A model generated the notes under the pieces. It was given only the letters and a program-made list of their open reading frames with translations. It did no database searches and was not told where the DNA came from. A program made the translations under genes and the position numbers. Shown here one piece after another: positions 55,743-63,947 of a stretch of 64,000 nt of DNA. Position 1 is the stretch's first letter. Each line of letters starts with the position of its first letter. The stretch lies in the NCBI GenBank assembly GCA_035569495.1, contig DATMMX010000038.1, positions 124,001 to 188,000 on the forward strand. The letters run 5' to 3'. The DNA comes from DASRDZ01 sp035569495. Its GTDB lineage: Bacteria > Chloroflexota > Dormibacteria > Aeolococcales > Aeolococcaceae.

Positions 55743-58172
55743 ATGCCAGGGAGGATCAGCCGCCGCACCGTGGTGGCGTTCGCCGCGGCCGGCCTCGCCG
55801 CCGCCGGGATGGCGGCCGCCCCGGTGACGCCTTCCAGCGGCGCCTCACCGGCCCTGACCTTCAGCACGCCGACCATCGTCGACCCCTTCCGCCAGGGCTT
55901 CGAGCCCGACGTCAGCGTCGACCCGCACTCCGGCGCGCTCTACTCCTCGGTGCCCAACGGCACGCCCGGCACCTCGACGCTGTGGCGCTCCGACGACGGC
56001 GGCCACGACTGGCGCGTCGTCGAGGGCAACATCCAGGGCGAGCCGAGCACCTGCCCGCCGATCGCCGGCGGTGACACCGAGGCGGCCGTCGACCCGGTGG
56101 ACGGCTCGATCTACTACGCCGACCTGCAACCGCTGACCAACTTCAACATGAGCGTGTCGCACAACAAGGGCGCGACCTGGCTATGCAACCCGGCGTCGGT
56201 GCCGGACACCGGCGTCGACCGGCAGTGGTTCGCCATCGACAGCAACGGTGGCACCAAGTCGGTGACCACCGGCGGCGTGATGTACTTCGACTACGACGAC
56301 ACCACCCAGTCGCCGTCACCGGCGACCGGCAACGTGCTCGTCGTCAACGCCACCGAGAACGGACTGCAGTTCGGCAGCACCTGCACGCCGAACACCGGCA
56401 GCGGCGGGGCGTGCGCAGGGCCGTCGGTGCGCGTCACCCTCAACGAGGGACTGCCGGGCAACCTCGCCGTCGACGACAACGCGGCCAGCCCGCACCAGCA
56501 CAGCGTCTACGCGCTGCACTCCAGCGCCGACCTCGGCGGCGTGGTGCTCTCCCGCTGCGACGGCGGCGGCGCCACCGACGCGATCAGCGCCGCCAACTAC
56601 TGCCTCGACCCCACGGCCGCGCAGCCGCCCTTCGGGCTCAGCTCGCATTGGAGCGACCACGTGGTCGTCAACACCGACTCCGGTACCACGCAGACGCACA
56701 TCCTGGCCAACAACTTCACCACGCTGGCGATCGACCGCGCGGGCAACCTCTACGCGCTGTGGGCGCAGTACCCGGGCAGCGTCGACCTGAGCAACCCGGC
56801 CGCGCCCGCGTACAACTACACCGGCGCCGGACAGCTGCTGCTCAGCCACTCGACCGACGGCGGCACCACCTGGTCCGCCCCGCTGCAGATCAATCCGCCG
56901 TCGCTACCCAACGCCACGCAGCCGTGGCTCACCGCCGGCGACGCGGGCCGTGTCGCCATCGCCTGGTACGGGGCGCCCCAGCTCAAGGCCGCCGACGGCA
57001 CCTTCGGTCCCGACGGCCTGAAGAACGGCATGTGGAACGTGTACGTCGCCGAGAACCTCGACACCCTGGGCAGCGGCGCCTGGAACGTCGTCAAGGTGTC
57101 CGACCACCCCGCCAAGCTGGGCGGCGTGTCCACCGAGGGACTCGTGCTGCCGCCGGCGGTGAGCCCCGACCGCAGCCTCGGCGACTTCATGAAGATCGCC
57201 ATGGACGCCAACGGCGGACTGGTTCTGGTCTACGTTGACGACAACACCCTGCTCGACCCGAGCTTCCAGAACTCGGGTCCCGTGGTGTTCGCCCACCAGA
57301 CCACCGGCCCCGGGCTGCTGGCCTCGAAGACGGTCCCGCAGGTCCCCGACACGCGGACCGGCGGCTCGGTGACCGATCCCACCGGCGACGCCTCCTTGCA
57401 CCTCGGCGGCATGGCCACCCCGGGACCGCCGCACCTCGACATCACCGGCTCGTCGCTGACCATGCTCGACCCCACCCACCTGCAGGTTACCCTCACCGTC
57501 AACGACCCCAACCTGCAGCAGGACCTCGGTCCCGACACCGCGCTGGGCGGCGCCACCGCCGACGGCTGGCTGGTGCGCTGGGACTTCAACCCGCCGGGCG
57601 AGCCCGACAAGGCACAGCCCGGCGCCTACTTCGTCGGCATGGAGAACAGCACCACCGGCGGCCTGATCTTCTACGACGGCTCGGTGCTGACCAACCCGCT
57701 CAACCCGGTGACGCCCACCGCCTACAGCTACGCGTACCCCACCGGCCATCCCGTGACGGGCAGCATCAAGGGCGACACCGTCACCTGGGTCGTCCCCGTC
57801 GCCGACGTCGGCTCGCCCAAACCCGGCGACACCATCTACCAGGTGCAGGCCTTCACCGCCACGCAGGCGTTCCCCAACCAGCCCAGCAACCCCGACCCCG
57901 TCTTCGGCCTGTTCAACACCGGCGGCTCGATCATCGCCCCCAACCTCATCGACCAGGCCCCCGCCTTCGACTCCACCCTGTCGCCCTCGTCCGTCACGGG
58001 ATCCCCGATCTTGCGCGGCGGCAACCAGCCCACTACGGCGACAACCGGCGGAGGGCTGCCCAACAGCTCGGCCTCGCCGCCGTCGGGCCGTGCAGCCGGC
58101 GCGGCAGCCCTGGGTGCACTGCTGGTCGCCGCGCTGGTGGGTGTCTCGGTACGCCGGCGGCGGCGGACGTAG
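55743..58172 (+). CDS. Large secreted BNR-like protein with LPNSS anchor
   Basis: An 809-residue exported protein. The N-terminus I-S-R-R-T-V-V-A-F-A-A-A (5-16) is a twin-arginine-like or Sec signal. Residues about 40-530 are a sialidase-like propeller with Asp-box-like blocks (L-W-R-S-D-D-G-G-H-D-W, then L-S-H-S-T-D-G-G-T-T-W). Residues about 545-740 form a beta-sandwich (H-L-D-I-T-G-S-S-L, V-T-L-T-V-N-D-P). The end has LPNSS, a hydrophobic helix and R-R-R-R-R. No catalytic residues can be named. Surface-displayed; role unknown. Confidence 0.78.
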   Translation: MPGRISRRTVVAFAAAGLAAAGMAAAPVTPSSGASPALTFSTPTIVDPFRQGFEPDVSVDPHSGALYSSVPNGTPGTSTLWRSDDGGHDWRVVEGNIQGEPSTCPPIAGGDTEAAVDPVDGSIYYADLQPLTNFNMSVSHNKGATWLCNPASVPDTGVDRQWFAIDSNGGTKSVTTGGVMYFDYDDTTQSPSPATGNVLVVNATENGLQFGSTCTPNTGSGGACAGPSVRVTLNEGLPGNLAVDDNAASPHQHSVYALHSSADLGGVVLSRCDGGGATDAISAANYCLDPTAAQPPFGLSSHWSDHVVVNTDSGTTQTHILANNFTTLAIDRAGNLYALWAQYPGSVDLSNPAAPAYNYTGAGQLLLSHSTDGGTTWSAPLQINPPSLPNATQPWLTAGDAGRVAIAWYGAPQLKAADGTFGPDGLKNGMWNVYVAENLDTLGSGAWNVVKVSDHPAKLGGVSTEGLVLPPAVSPDRSLGDFMKIAMDANGGLVLVYVDDNTLLDPSFQNSGPVVFAHQTTGPGLLASKTVPQVPDTRTGGSVTDPTGDASLHLGGMATPGPPHLDITGSSLTMLDPTHLQVTLTVNDPNLQQDLGPDTALGGATADGWLVRWDFNPPGEPDKAQPGAYFVGMENSTTGGLIFYDGSVLTNPLNPVTPTAYSYAYPTGHPVTGSIKGDTVTWVVPVADVGSPKPGDTIYQVQAFTATQAFPNQPSNPDPVFGLFNTGGSIIAPNLIDQAPAFDSTLSPSSVTGSPILRGGNQPTTATTGGGLPNSSASPPSGRAAGAAALGALLVAALVGVSVRRRRRT

Positions 58173-58239
58173 ACCAGCAGGCAACGCAAACCTGTGGTAG
58201 CCTCGGCCGCGGCAGAGACCAGATAGGGGGCAGGTAGCG

Positions 58240-61200
58240 GTGTCGAGCAGGGGCATGAGGACGGCAGTCGCCGTGCTGCTCGCCGCTGCGGCTGCCGCCG
58301 TCCCCGCGTTGCCGTTCAACGTGCGCGCCGACATCACCGGCTACCAGGGCTCGCCCGCCGACAGCGGCTGGAACAGCACCCAGGCCGACCTGCTGCCCAC
58401 CGAGGTCACCGACCCCGCCTTCGGGCAGCGCTTCGACCTTCCGGTGAACGGGCAGGTCTTCGCCCAGCCGGTGATCTCCGACGACGGCGGCGGGCGGCGC
58501 GTGCTGGTCGCGGCCACCGCCAACAACGAGGTGTACGGCGTCTCCCCCGACAGCTCGTCGGCGGCGGCGTACTGGCACGACACCCTGGCCGCGCCGTGGG
58601 TGATCGCCAAGAACAGCTCGACGGTCAACTGCACCGACATCACGCCCAACGTCGGCGTCATCTCGACGCCGGTTGTCGACACCTCGACGCACACCGTCTA
58701 TCTCACCTCGAAGATGCCCGACCCCGCCGACTCGAGTGGTGCCACCGGCATGTACAGGCTGCACGCGCTGTCGCTGGTCGACGGCAGCGAGCGCACCGGC
58801 TTCCCGGTGACCATCGGCGGCACCGCGGACAACGACCCGTCGATCACCTTCGACCCCACCAAGCAGCTGCAGCGGCCCGGCCTGCTGCTCATGAACGGCG
58901 TGGTCTACATGGGCTTCGGCGGCCACTGCGACACGCCAACGTACTACGGCTGGGTGATCGGCGTGGGCGCCTATGGCGCCGCCTCGAACGCCGCGACGAT
59001 CACCGCGCGCTGGGTCGACCAGAAGGCCGCGGACGGGTACGGTGGTGGCATCTGGATGGCGGGCTCGGCACTGGCCTCCGACGCTTCGGGAAACATCGTC
59101 CTGGTCACCGGCAACGGCACCCTTCCCGAGGCCAACCCGCCGGCCACCGTGATCGCCGGGAGCTCGCCGCCCAACAACCTCGGCGAGGCCGCCATGCGCC
59201 TCATCGTGCAGAGCAACGGCAAGCTAGCCGCCACCGACTTCTTCAGCCCGTCGAACAACCAGACGCTCAACCACACCGACCTCGACCTGGGCTCGAGCGG
59301 CATCGCCCTCCTGCCGGCCTCGTTCGGCACCACGCAACATCCCAACGTCGCGGTGCTCGGTGGCAAGGTGCCGACCCTGCGCAGCGTCGACCTCAGCAAC
59401 CTCGGCGGTTTCGACGCCAACACCGACCACGTCATGGGCTCGGTCAGCTACGCGGTCAACGGCGGCAGCAGTGGCACCTGGGGTCGTCCCGCGGCGTGGC
59501 CGGGTGACGGCGGCTGGGTCTACATCGTCGACATGGGCGACGTGGCGTCGTCGGGATCGCCCCGCACCAGCGGGCTGGTCGCGCTGCAACGCACCGTCGA
59601 CGCCTCGGGCAACGTGCAGTTCGTCGTCAAGGGCACCGACCCGGCGGCGGACGCCGACTGGATCCAGACCTCGGGCTCGCCGACGGTCACCTCCAACGGC
59701 TCGTCGCCGCTCACGGCGGTGGTGTGGGCGCAGCAGAACTTCGGCCACTTCGCCAACCAGTCGCGGCTGATGGCGTTCGGTCCGGTGCCTGATTCCAGCG
59801 GCCAGCTCCCCCTGCTCTGGACCGGTCCGCTGTTCAAGCGCGGCGGGAAGTTCACCGCGGTGGCCGTCGACAACAACCACGTCTACGTCGGCACCCGCGA
59901 CGACACCATCAACACCGGCGGCGGCGCGCACGTCTACGGCTACTGGCTGTCCAAGGTGCCGGACATGGCCGAGACGCCGTTCTGGTTCGGCAACCAGACC
60001 ATCGGCCAGGGGCGGACGATCACCCAGACGCTGCCGGTGCGCGCGAGCAGTGCGGTGACCATCACCGGCGTGCAGTCCAGTGACGCGCACTTCGCCGTCG
60101 GAACACTCAGCCCCGCCGGCGGCACCAGCATGGCGCCGGCGTCCACCGTGCAGGTGCCGGTCACCTTCACGCCGACCGCCACCGGCGACGTGCGCAGCAC
60201 CGTGACGCTGACCATGAGCGACAGCACCACGGTGAGCATCGGCGTCGGCGGCACCGGCGTGCCCGCGCCCGCGCAGCTCACCGCGTCGCCGGCCACCGTG
60301 CCGTTCGGCAACCACGCCACGGGCAGCTCGACGCCGTCCTCGTTCCAGCTCAGCAACACCGGCGGACAGCCACTGACCATCGGCACCAGCGCGCTGAGCG
60401 GCAACGGCGCCTTCTCCGTGTCGGGGATCCCCGGCAACGGGACGACGATGCAGCCGGGTGACACCGTGCCGGTGAACGTCACCTACGCGCCGTCACAGGG
60501 GACGCCGCAGGGCACCACCGACACGGCGACGCAGACCGTCAACTCCAGCGCGGGCGCGGCGGTGATCACCTTCACCGGCACCGCCAGCGCGCCCGGCGTG
60601 CTCAGCGTGACGCTCGACCACGTCAACGCCGGCAGCGTGCCGCTGGGCAGCTCGGCGACGCTGCACTTCACGGTGTCCAACACGGGCGGCACCAGCATCT
60701 CGCTGTCGCGCTCCAAGCCGCCGGGCGGCGACTTCCACCCGCTCACCCAGCTGCCCGAGGCGACCTCGCTGACCCCGGGCGAGAGCGTCGGCGTGGACGT
60801 GCAGTTCTCGCCAACTGCGACAGGATCACAGGCGGCGACCTGGTCGCTGAACAGCGACGGCCAGGGCGGCCCGATCACCGTCACCCTCACCGGCACCGGC
60901 GTGCTGCCGCCGGCCGGCTACTGGCTGGTCGCGGCCGACGGCGGCATCTTCCCGTTCGGCAACGCTGCACAGGGACTCGGCTCCACGGGCAACATCCACC
61001 TCAACAGGCCGATCGTCGGCATGGCGGGGATGCCCGACGGCGGCGGCTACTGGCTGGTCGCGGCGGACGGCGGCATCTTCCCGTTCGGTGACGCCACGCC
61101 GGGACTCGGCTCCACCGGCAACGTCCACCTCAACCAGCCCATCGTCGGCATGGCGTCAACGCCGGACGGCCGCGGCTACTGGCTGGTAGCCGCGGACGGC

Positions 61201-61686
61201 GGCATCTTCCCCTTCGGCGACGCGGCGCAGGGGCTGGGCTCCACCGGGAGCACCCACCTCAACCAGCCGATCGTCGGCATGGCGGCGACACGCGACGGCG
61301 GCGGCTACTGGCTGGTCGCGGCGGACGGTGGAATCTTCCCGTTCGGTGACGCGGCGCAGGGCTTGGGCTCGACGGGTGGCCAGCATCTCAACCAGCCCAT
61401 CGTGGGCATGGCGTCAACGCCCGACGGCGGCGGCTACTGGCTGGTCGCGGCGGACGGCGGCATCTTCCCGTTCGGTGACGCCGCCCGGGGCCTCGGCTCG
61501 ACCGGTGGCCAGCACCTCAACCAGCCGATGGTCGGCATGGCGGCGACGCGCGACGGCGGCGGCTACTGGTTGGTCGCCGCCGACGGCGGCATCTTCCCCT
61601 TCGGTGACGCCGCGCAGGGCCTCGGCTCGACCGGTGGCCAGCACCTCAACCAGCCCATCGTCGGCATGGCCGCGGTCACGCGCTGA
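58240..61686 (+). CDS. Giant secreted PQQ-like/ASH/tandem-repeat protein
   Basis: A 1148-residue exported protein. Signal peptide 1-30. Residues about 35-570 form a PQQ-like propeller (W-N-S-T-Q-A-D-L-L-P, then N-G-Q-V-F-A-Q-P-V-I). Residues about 580-890 hold three ASH/Ig-like modules (P-V-T-F-T-P-T-A-T-G-D, then L-S-N-T-G-G-Q-P-L-T-I). The last 256 residues are six near-identical 43-residue units beginning G-Y-W-L-V-A-A-D-G-G-I-F-P-F-G. That unit is a familiar but unnamed repeat in actinobacterial surface proteins and probably closes into another propeller. There is no C-terminal anchor. GTG start. Confidence 0.8.
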   Translation: MSSRGMRTAVAVLLAAAAAAVPALPFNVRADITGYQGSPADSGWNSTQADLLPTEVTDPAFGQRFDLPVNGQVFAQPVISDDGGGRRVLVAATANNEVYGVSPDSSSAAAYWHDTLAAPWVIAKNSSTVNCTDITPNVGVISTPVVDTSTHTVYLTSKMPDPADSSGATGMYRLHALSLVDGSERTGFPVTIGGTADNDPSITFDPTKQLQRPGLLLMNGVVYMGFGGHCDTPTYYGWVIGVGAYGAASNAATITARWVDQKAADGYGGGIWMAGSALASDASGNIVLVTGNGTLPEANPPATVIAGSSPPNNLGEAAMRLIVQSNGKLAATDFFSPSNNQTLNHTDLDLGSSGIALLPASFGTTQHPNVAVLGGKVPTLRSVDLSNLGGFDANTDHVMGSVSYAVNGGSSGTWGRPAAWPGDGGWVYIVDMGDVASSGSPRTSGLVALQRTVDASGNVQFVVKGTDPAADADWIQTSGSPTVTSNGSSPLTAVVWAQQNFGHFANQSRLMAFGPVPDSSGQLPLLWTGPLFKRGGKFTAVAVDNNHVYVGTRDDTINTGGGAHVYGYWLSKVPDMAETPFWFGNQTIGQGRTITQTLPVRASSAVTITGVQSSDAHFAVGTLSPAGGTSMAPASTVQVPVTFTPTATGDVRSTVTLTMSDSTTVSIGVGGTGVPAPAQLTASPATVPFGNHATGSSTPSSFQLSNTGGQPLTIGTSALSGNGAFSVSGIPGNGTTMQPGDTVPVNVTYAPSQGTPQGTTDTATQTVNSSAGAAVITFTGTASAPGVLSVTLDHVNAGSVPLGSSATLHFTVSNTGGTSISLSRSKPPGGDFHPLTQLPEATSLTPGESVGVDVQFSPTATGSQAATWSLNSDGQGGPITVTLTGTGVLPPAGYWLVAADGGIFPFGNAAQGLGSTGNIHLNRPIVGMAGMPDGGGYWLVAADGGIFPFGDATPGLGSTGNVHLNQPIVGMASTPDGRGYWLVAADGGIFPFGDAAQGLGSTGSTHLNQPIVGMAATRDGGGYWLVAADGGIFPFGDAAQGLGSTGGQHLNQPIVGMASTPDGGGYWLVAADGGIFPFGDAARGLGSTGGQHLNQPMVGMAATRDGGGYWLVAADGGIFPFGDAAQGLGSTGGQHLNQPIVGMAAVTR
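60916..61683 (+). repeat. Six tandem 129-bp repeats in the secreted protein gene
   Basis: Units begin at 60916, 61045, 61174, 61303, 61432 and 61561, each 129 bp (43 codons), the last cut short by the stop. Units 4-6 are most alike (L-G-S-T-G-G-Q-H-L-N-Q-P), and pairs alternate A-T-R-D-G-G and S-T-P-D-G at the unit ends, suggesting duplication of a two-unit block. Confidence 0.9.
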
Positions 61687-62647
61687 CGGAGCTCGCGCTG
61701 CGGAAGGTGCGCCGGTAGGCGAGCGGCGATGTGGCCAGGCGCCGCGCGAAGTGCAGCCGCAGCGCCGCCGCACTGCCGAATCCGGCGCGCCGGGCGACCT
61801 CGTCGATGCTCACGTCGGTGGTCTCCAGCAGGCGGCGGGCCTGGGTGATGCGCTGCGCCAGCAGCCACTGGTGCGGCGTGCCGCCGAAGGACGCGGCGAA
61901 CCGCCGCACGAAGGTGCGCGGCGACATATGGGCACGTCTGGCCAGAACTTGGACGCTGATGTCGCCGTCGAGATGGGCGAGCGCCCAGGACAGCGTGTCG
62001 CCGAGAGCGTCGTCGCGCGCGCCGTCGGGCACCGGCGTCTCGACGTACTGAGCCTGGCCCCCCTCGCGGTGCGGCGGGATGACCATGCGGCGGGCGATGC
62101 GGTTGGCGACGTCGGCGCCGAACTCGGTGCGCACGATGTGCAGGCAGAGGTCGATGCCCGCGGCGGTGCCGGCGCTGGTGAGCACGCTGCCCTCGTCGAC
62201 GTAGAGGACGTCGGGAGTCAGCTCGATGCGCGGATGGCGCTGCGCCAGTGTCGCCGCGTAGCGCCAGTGCGTGGTGGCGCGGCGGCCGTCGAGCAACCCG
62301 GCGGCGGCGAGGACAAAGGCACCGCTGCAGACGCTGACAATCCGCGCGCCGCGCTGGTGGGCGTCGCGCAGGGCCTGCAGGGCCGCCTCGGGTGGCGGCG
62401 TGGGGCTGTCGACGCGCCAGCCGGGGACGACGATGAGGTCGGCGGTGGCCAGGCGCTCCAGGCCGTGCGGCGTGTCGACCACGAATCCGGAGGAGGTGCG
62501 CAGCGGCGGCGGCTCGCCGGCGCAGAGAGCGAAGTCGAAGCGGGGCAGGCCGTCCGCGCTGCGGTCGAGGCCGAACACCTCGCAGACCACGCCGATCTCG
62601 AAGACCGGGGCGTGGTGGAAGGCGAGGACGGCGACGTCGCGGAGCAT
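61676..62647 (-). CDS. GlxA/FtrA-type AraC-family regulator
   Basis: A 323-residue regulator with a class I glutamine amidotransferase-like domain (about 1-185; V-S-V-C-S-G-A-F-V-L-A with the nucleophile-position Cys) and an AraC double helix-turn-helix (about 215-315; D-I-S-V-Q-V-L-A-R-R-A-H-M-S-P-R-T-F-V-R-R-F and D-E-V-A-R-R-A-G-F-G-S-A-A-A-L-R-L-H-F). It matches the GlxA/FtrA/FeaR-like group, including regulators of rhodanese operons. The divergent rhodanese gene and repeated boxes between them support local control. The last 11 bases overlap the repeat protein gene. Confidence 0.9.
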   Translation of the reverse strand: MLRDVAVLAFHHAPVFEIGVVCEVFGLDRSADGLPRFDFALCAGEPPPLRTSSGFVVDTPHGLERLATADLIVVPGWRVDSPTPPPEAALQALRDAHQRGARIVSVCSGAFVLAAAGLLDGRRATTHWRYAATLAQRHPRIELTPDVLYVDEGSVLTSAGTAAGIDLCLHIVRTEFGADVANRIARRMVIPPHREGGQAQYVETPVPDGARDDALGDTLSWALAHLDGDISVQVLARRAHMSPRTFVRRFAASFGGTPHQWLLAQRITQARRLLETTDVSIDEVARRAGFGSAAALRLHFARRLATSPLAYRRTFRSASSVSA

Positions 62648-62657
62648 GGCGCCGCGG

Positions 62658-62726
62658 AGTATGGCAGGAAACTCACGGACATTGTCATTCCTGCCACTGG
62701 CCGGCCCCGCTGGCAGGAATCAGAGT
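62658..62726. promoter_or_regulatory. Divergent promoter with three TGGCAGGAA boxes
   Basis: TGGCAGGAA at 62662-62670 and TGGCAGGAAT at 62711-62720 flank an inverted ATTCCTGCCA at 62687-62696 (exact 10-bp complement of the third). For the regulator gene (minus) a CATACT -10 box is at 62658-62663, overlapping the first box. For the small gene (plus) CAGAGT at 62721-62726 abuts the third box. These are likely binding sites of the GlxA-type regulator. Confidence 0.65.
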
Positions 62727-62732
62727 GGGCAT

Positions 62733-62855
62733 ATGGAAATCGGTCTCCCCATCTTCCTGATCGCGCTGGCGATCCTGGTGCCGATCTTCGGCGCCGACAC
62801 CCGGGACGGCCGCGACTGGCAGACCCCGCCGACGAACACCGGGAGGTGGCGGTAG
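62733..62855 (+). CDS. Single-helix 40-residue membrane peptide
   Basis: A 40-residue protein: one transmembrane helix (I-G-L-P-I-F-L-I-A-L-A-I-L-V-P-I-F-G) and a short charged tail rich in Arg/Asp/Thr. Its stop is directly followed by the rhodanese ATG, so the two are one unit. It may recruit the rhodanese to the membrane. CAGAGT lies 6 bases upstream of the ATG. Confidence 0.6.
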   Translation: MEIGLPIFLIALAILVPIFGADTRDGRDWQTPPTNTGRWR

Positions 62856-63263
62856 ATGCAGGCGATCACCTCGTCCGTCCTGGGCATCGAGGCGGCACCG
62901 CCGGAGGTCGCGGCGCGGCACTTCCGCGAGAAGCTGGCGCTGGAGACCGACCCCGCCGACGTCAACCGCGACATGGCCGCGGGCGTGGACGACTTCGTCG
63001 TCGTCGACGTGCGCTCGTCCGACGCCTATCGCGAGGCCCACGTGCCGGGGGCGATCTCCCTGCCATGGCGGGAGATCTCCGAGGGCGCGTCGCTGCCGCT
63101 GGAGCGCGACCGGGTGGCCATCGTGTACTGCTGGGGACCGCACTGCGACGGCGCGACCCGGGGCGCGGCGCGGCTGGCGGCGCTCGGCTACCGGGTCAAG
63201 GAGATGATCGGCGGCATCGACGGCTGGCGGCGCGAGGGGCTGCCGGTGGTCCCGGCTTCCTGA
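62856..63263 (+). CDS. Rhodanese-like sulfurtransferase
   Basis: A 135-residue single-domain rhodanese. V-V-D-V-R-S-S-D-A-Y-R-E-A-H-V-P-G-A-I-S-L-P is the CH2A-type block and the active loop is Y-C-W-G-P-H-C-D-G-A-T-R, with a second Cys in place of the usual loop residue. It transfers sulfane sulfur to thiols or cyanide. The gene starts immediately after the stop of the 40-residue membrane peptide and is divergent from an AraC/GlxA regulator, as is common for rhodanese genes. Confidence 0.9.
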   Translation: MQAITSSVLGIEAAPPEVAARHFREKLALETDPADVNRDMAAGVDDFVVVDVRSSDAYREAHVPGAISLPWREISEGASLPLERDRVAIVYCWGPHCDGATRGAARLAALGYRVKEMIGGIDGWRREGLPVVPAS

Positions 63264-63281
63264 GGCTGGGCCGGGCTCGGC

Positions 63282-63662
63282 TCAGCGAGCGGTCGCTGTC
63301 GCGGCTTCGGTGGCGCGCAGGATGCTGTCAAGCAGCCCGGGGTAGACCTCGTCGAGGGCCTCGCGGCGCAGCGTCAGCATCTTGCGCGTGCCCTCGTAGT
63401 GGGCGTCGATGATGCCCGACTCCTTGAGCACACGGAAGTGGTGGCTGAGGGTCGACTTGGTGACGGCGAGCTCGAAGCTGCCGCAGCTCAGCGGGTCGCC
63501 GTTCTTGGCGAGACCGCGGACGATCGCCATGCGCACCGGGTCGCCGAGGGCCTGGAGCACCGCGGTGATGTCGGCGACGGGATAGGGACCGGCGGTGACG
63601 GGCTCGGCGCACGGCTCAACGGCGGCGCCTGCCTCAGCCTCCCCCGGGATAGGCTGGTTCAT
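63282..63662 (-). CDS. ArsR/SmtB-family regulator
   Basis: A 126-residue winged-helix repressor: L-Q-A-L-G-D-P-V-R-M-A-I-V-R-G-L, D-P-L-S-C-G-S-F-E-L, recognition helix V-T-K-S-T-L-S-H-H-F-R-V-L-K-E-S-G-I-I and wing Y-E-G-T-R-K-M-L-T-L-R. Metal-site Cys pairs typical of ArsR (C-V-C) are absent, so it may sense something other than a heavy metal. Start is an ATG at 63662. Divergent from a small ORF at 63739 through a shared promoter region. Confidence 0.9.
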   Translation of the reverse strand: MNQPIPGEAEAGAAVEPCAEPVTAGPYPVADITAVLQALGDPVRMAIVRGLAKNGDPLSCGSFELAVTKSTLSHHFRVLKESGIIDAHYEGTRKMLTLRREALDEVYPGLLDSILRATEAATATAR

Positions 63663-63665
63663 AGT

Positions 63666-63710
63666 TTGACGTTCATCGAACAATAGTGGTACGATCCACG
63701 TCGAACAATA
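63666..63710. promoter_or_regulatory. Divergent promoter with paired TCGAACAATA repeats
   Basis: TCGAACAATA occurs at 63676-63685 and 63701-63710, 25 bases apart. On the plus strand TTGACG (63666-63671), 18 bases, TACGAT (63690-63695) form a promoter. On the minus strand TTGTTC, 17 bases, TATTGT, both inside the repeats, form another. Likely operator of the ArsR protein. Confidence 0.6.
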
Positions 63711-63738
63711 CCACAGCCCACTTTCGAGGGACACGCAG

Positions 63739-63945
63739 ATGGAATCGACGATGGAGCACGAGCTGCAGCTCCGGCTGCTTCGCCAGGCGCGTGCGGCCTT
63801 CACCGGACCGGCGTCCGGCGAGCGGCCCGGTGACCACCTTCACTTCGACCGGCGGGCGCACGCCTGGCGCACCCACGAGGAGCTCGGCCGGCCGGCGGTC
63901 GAGGCGGGGATCGGGCGCGAGTCCGCAGTCATGGGTTGCTCCTGA
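63739..63945 (+). CDS. Small protein of unknown function
   Basis: A 68-residue frame (M-E-S-T-M-E-H-E-L-Q-L-R-L-L-R-Q-A-R) with GAGGGA upstream, lying behind the plus-strand promoter shared with the arsR gene. An N-terminal helix precedes a His-rich loop (D-H-L-H-F-D-R-R-A-H-A-W-R). No family recognised; its position behind the promoter supports expression, but the sequence alone is weak evidence. Confidence 0.45.
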   Translation: MESTMEHELQLRLLRQARAAFTGPASGERPGDHLHFDRRAHAWRTHEELGRPAVEAGIGRESAVMGCS

Positions 63946-63947
63946 CC

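Noticed and set aside
62856..63263. Calling the CWGPHCD rhodanese loop a zinc site
   Set aside because: The two Cys lie in the active-site loop position of rhodaneses; a metal site is not needed to explain them.
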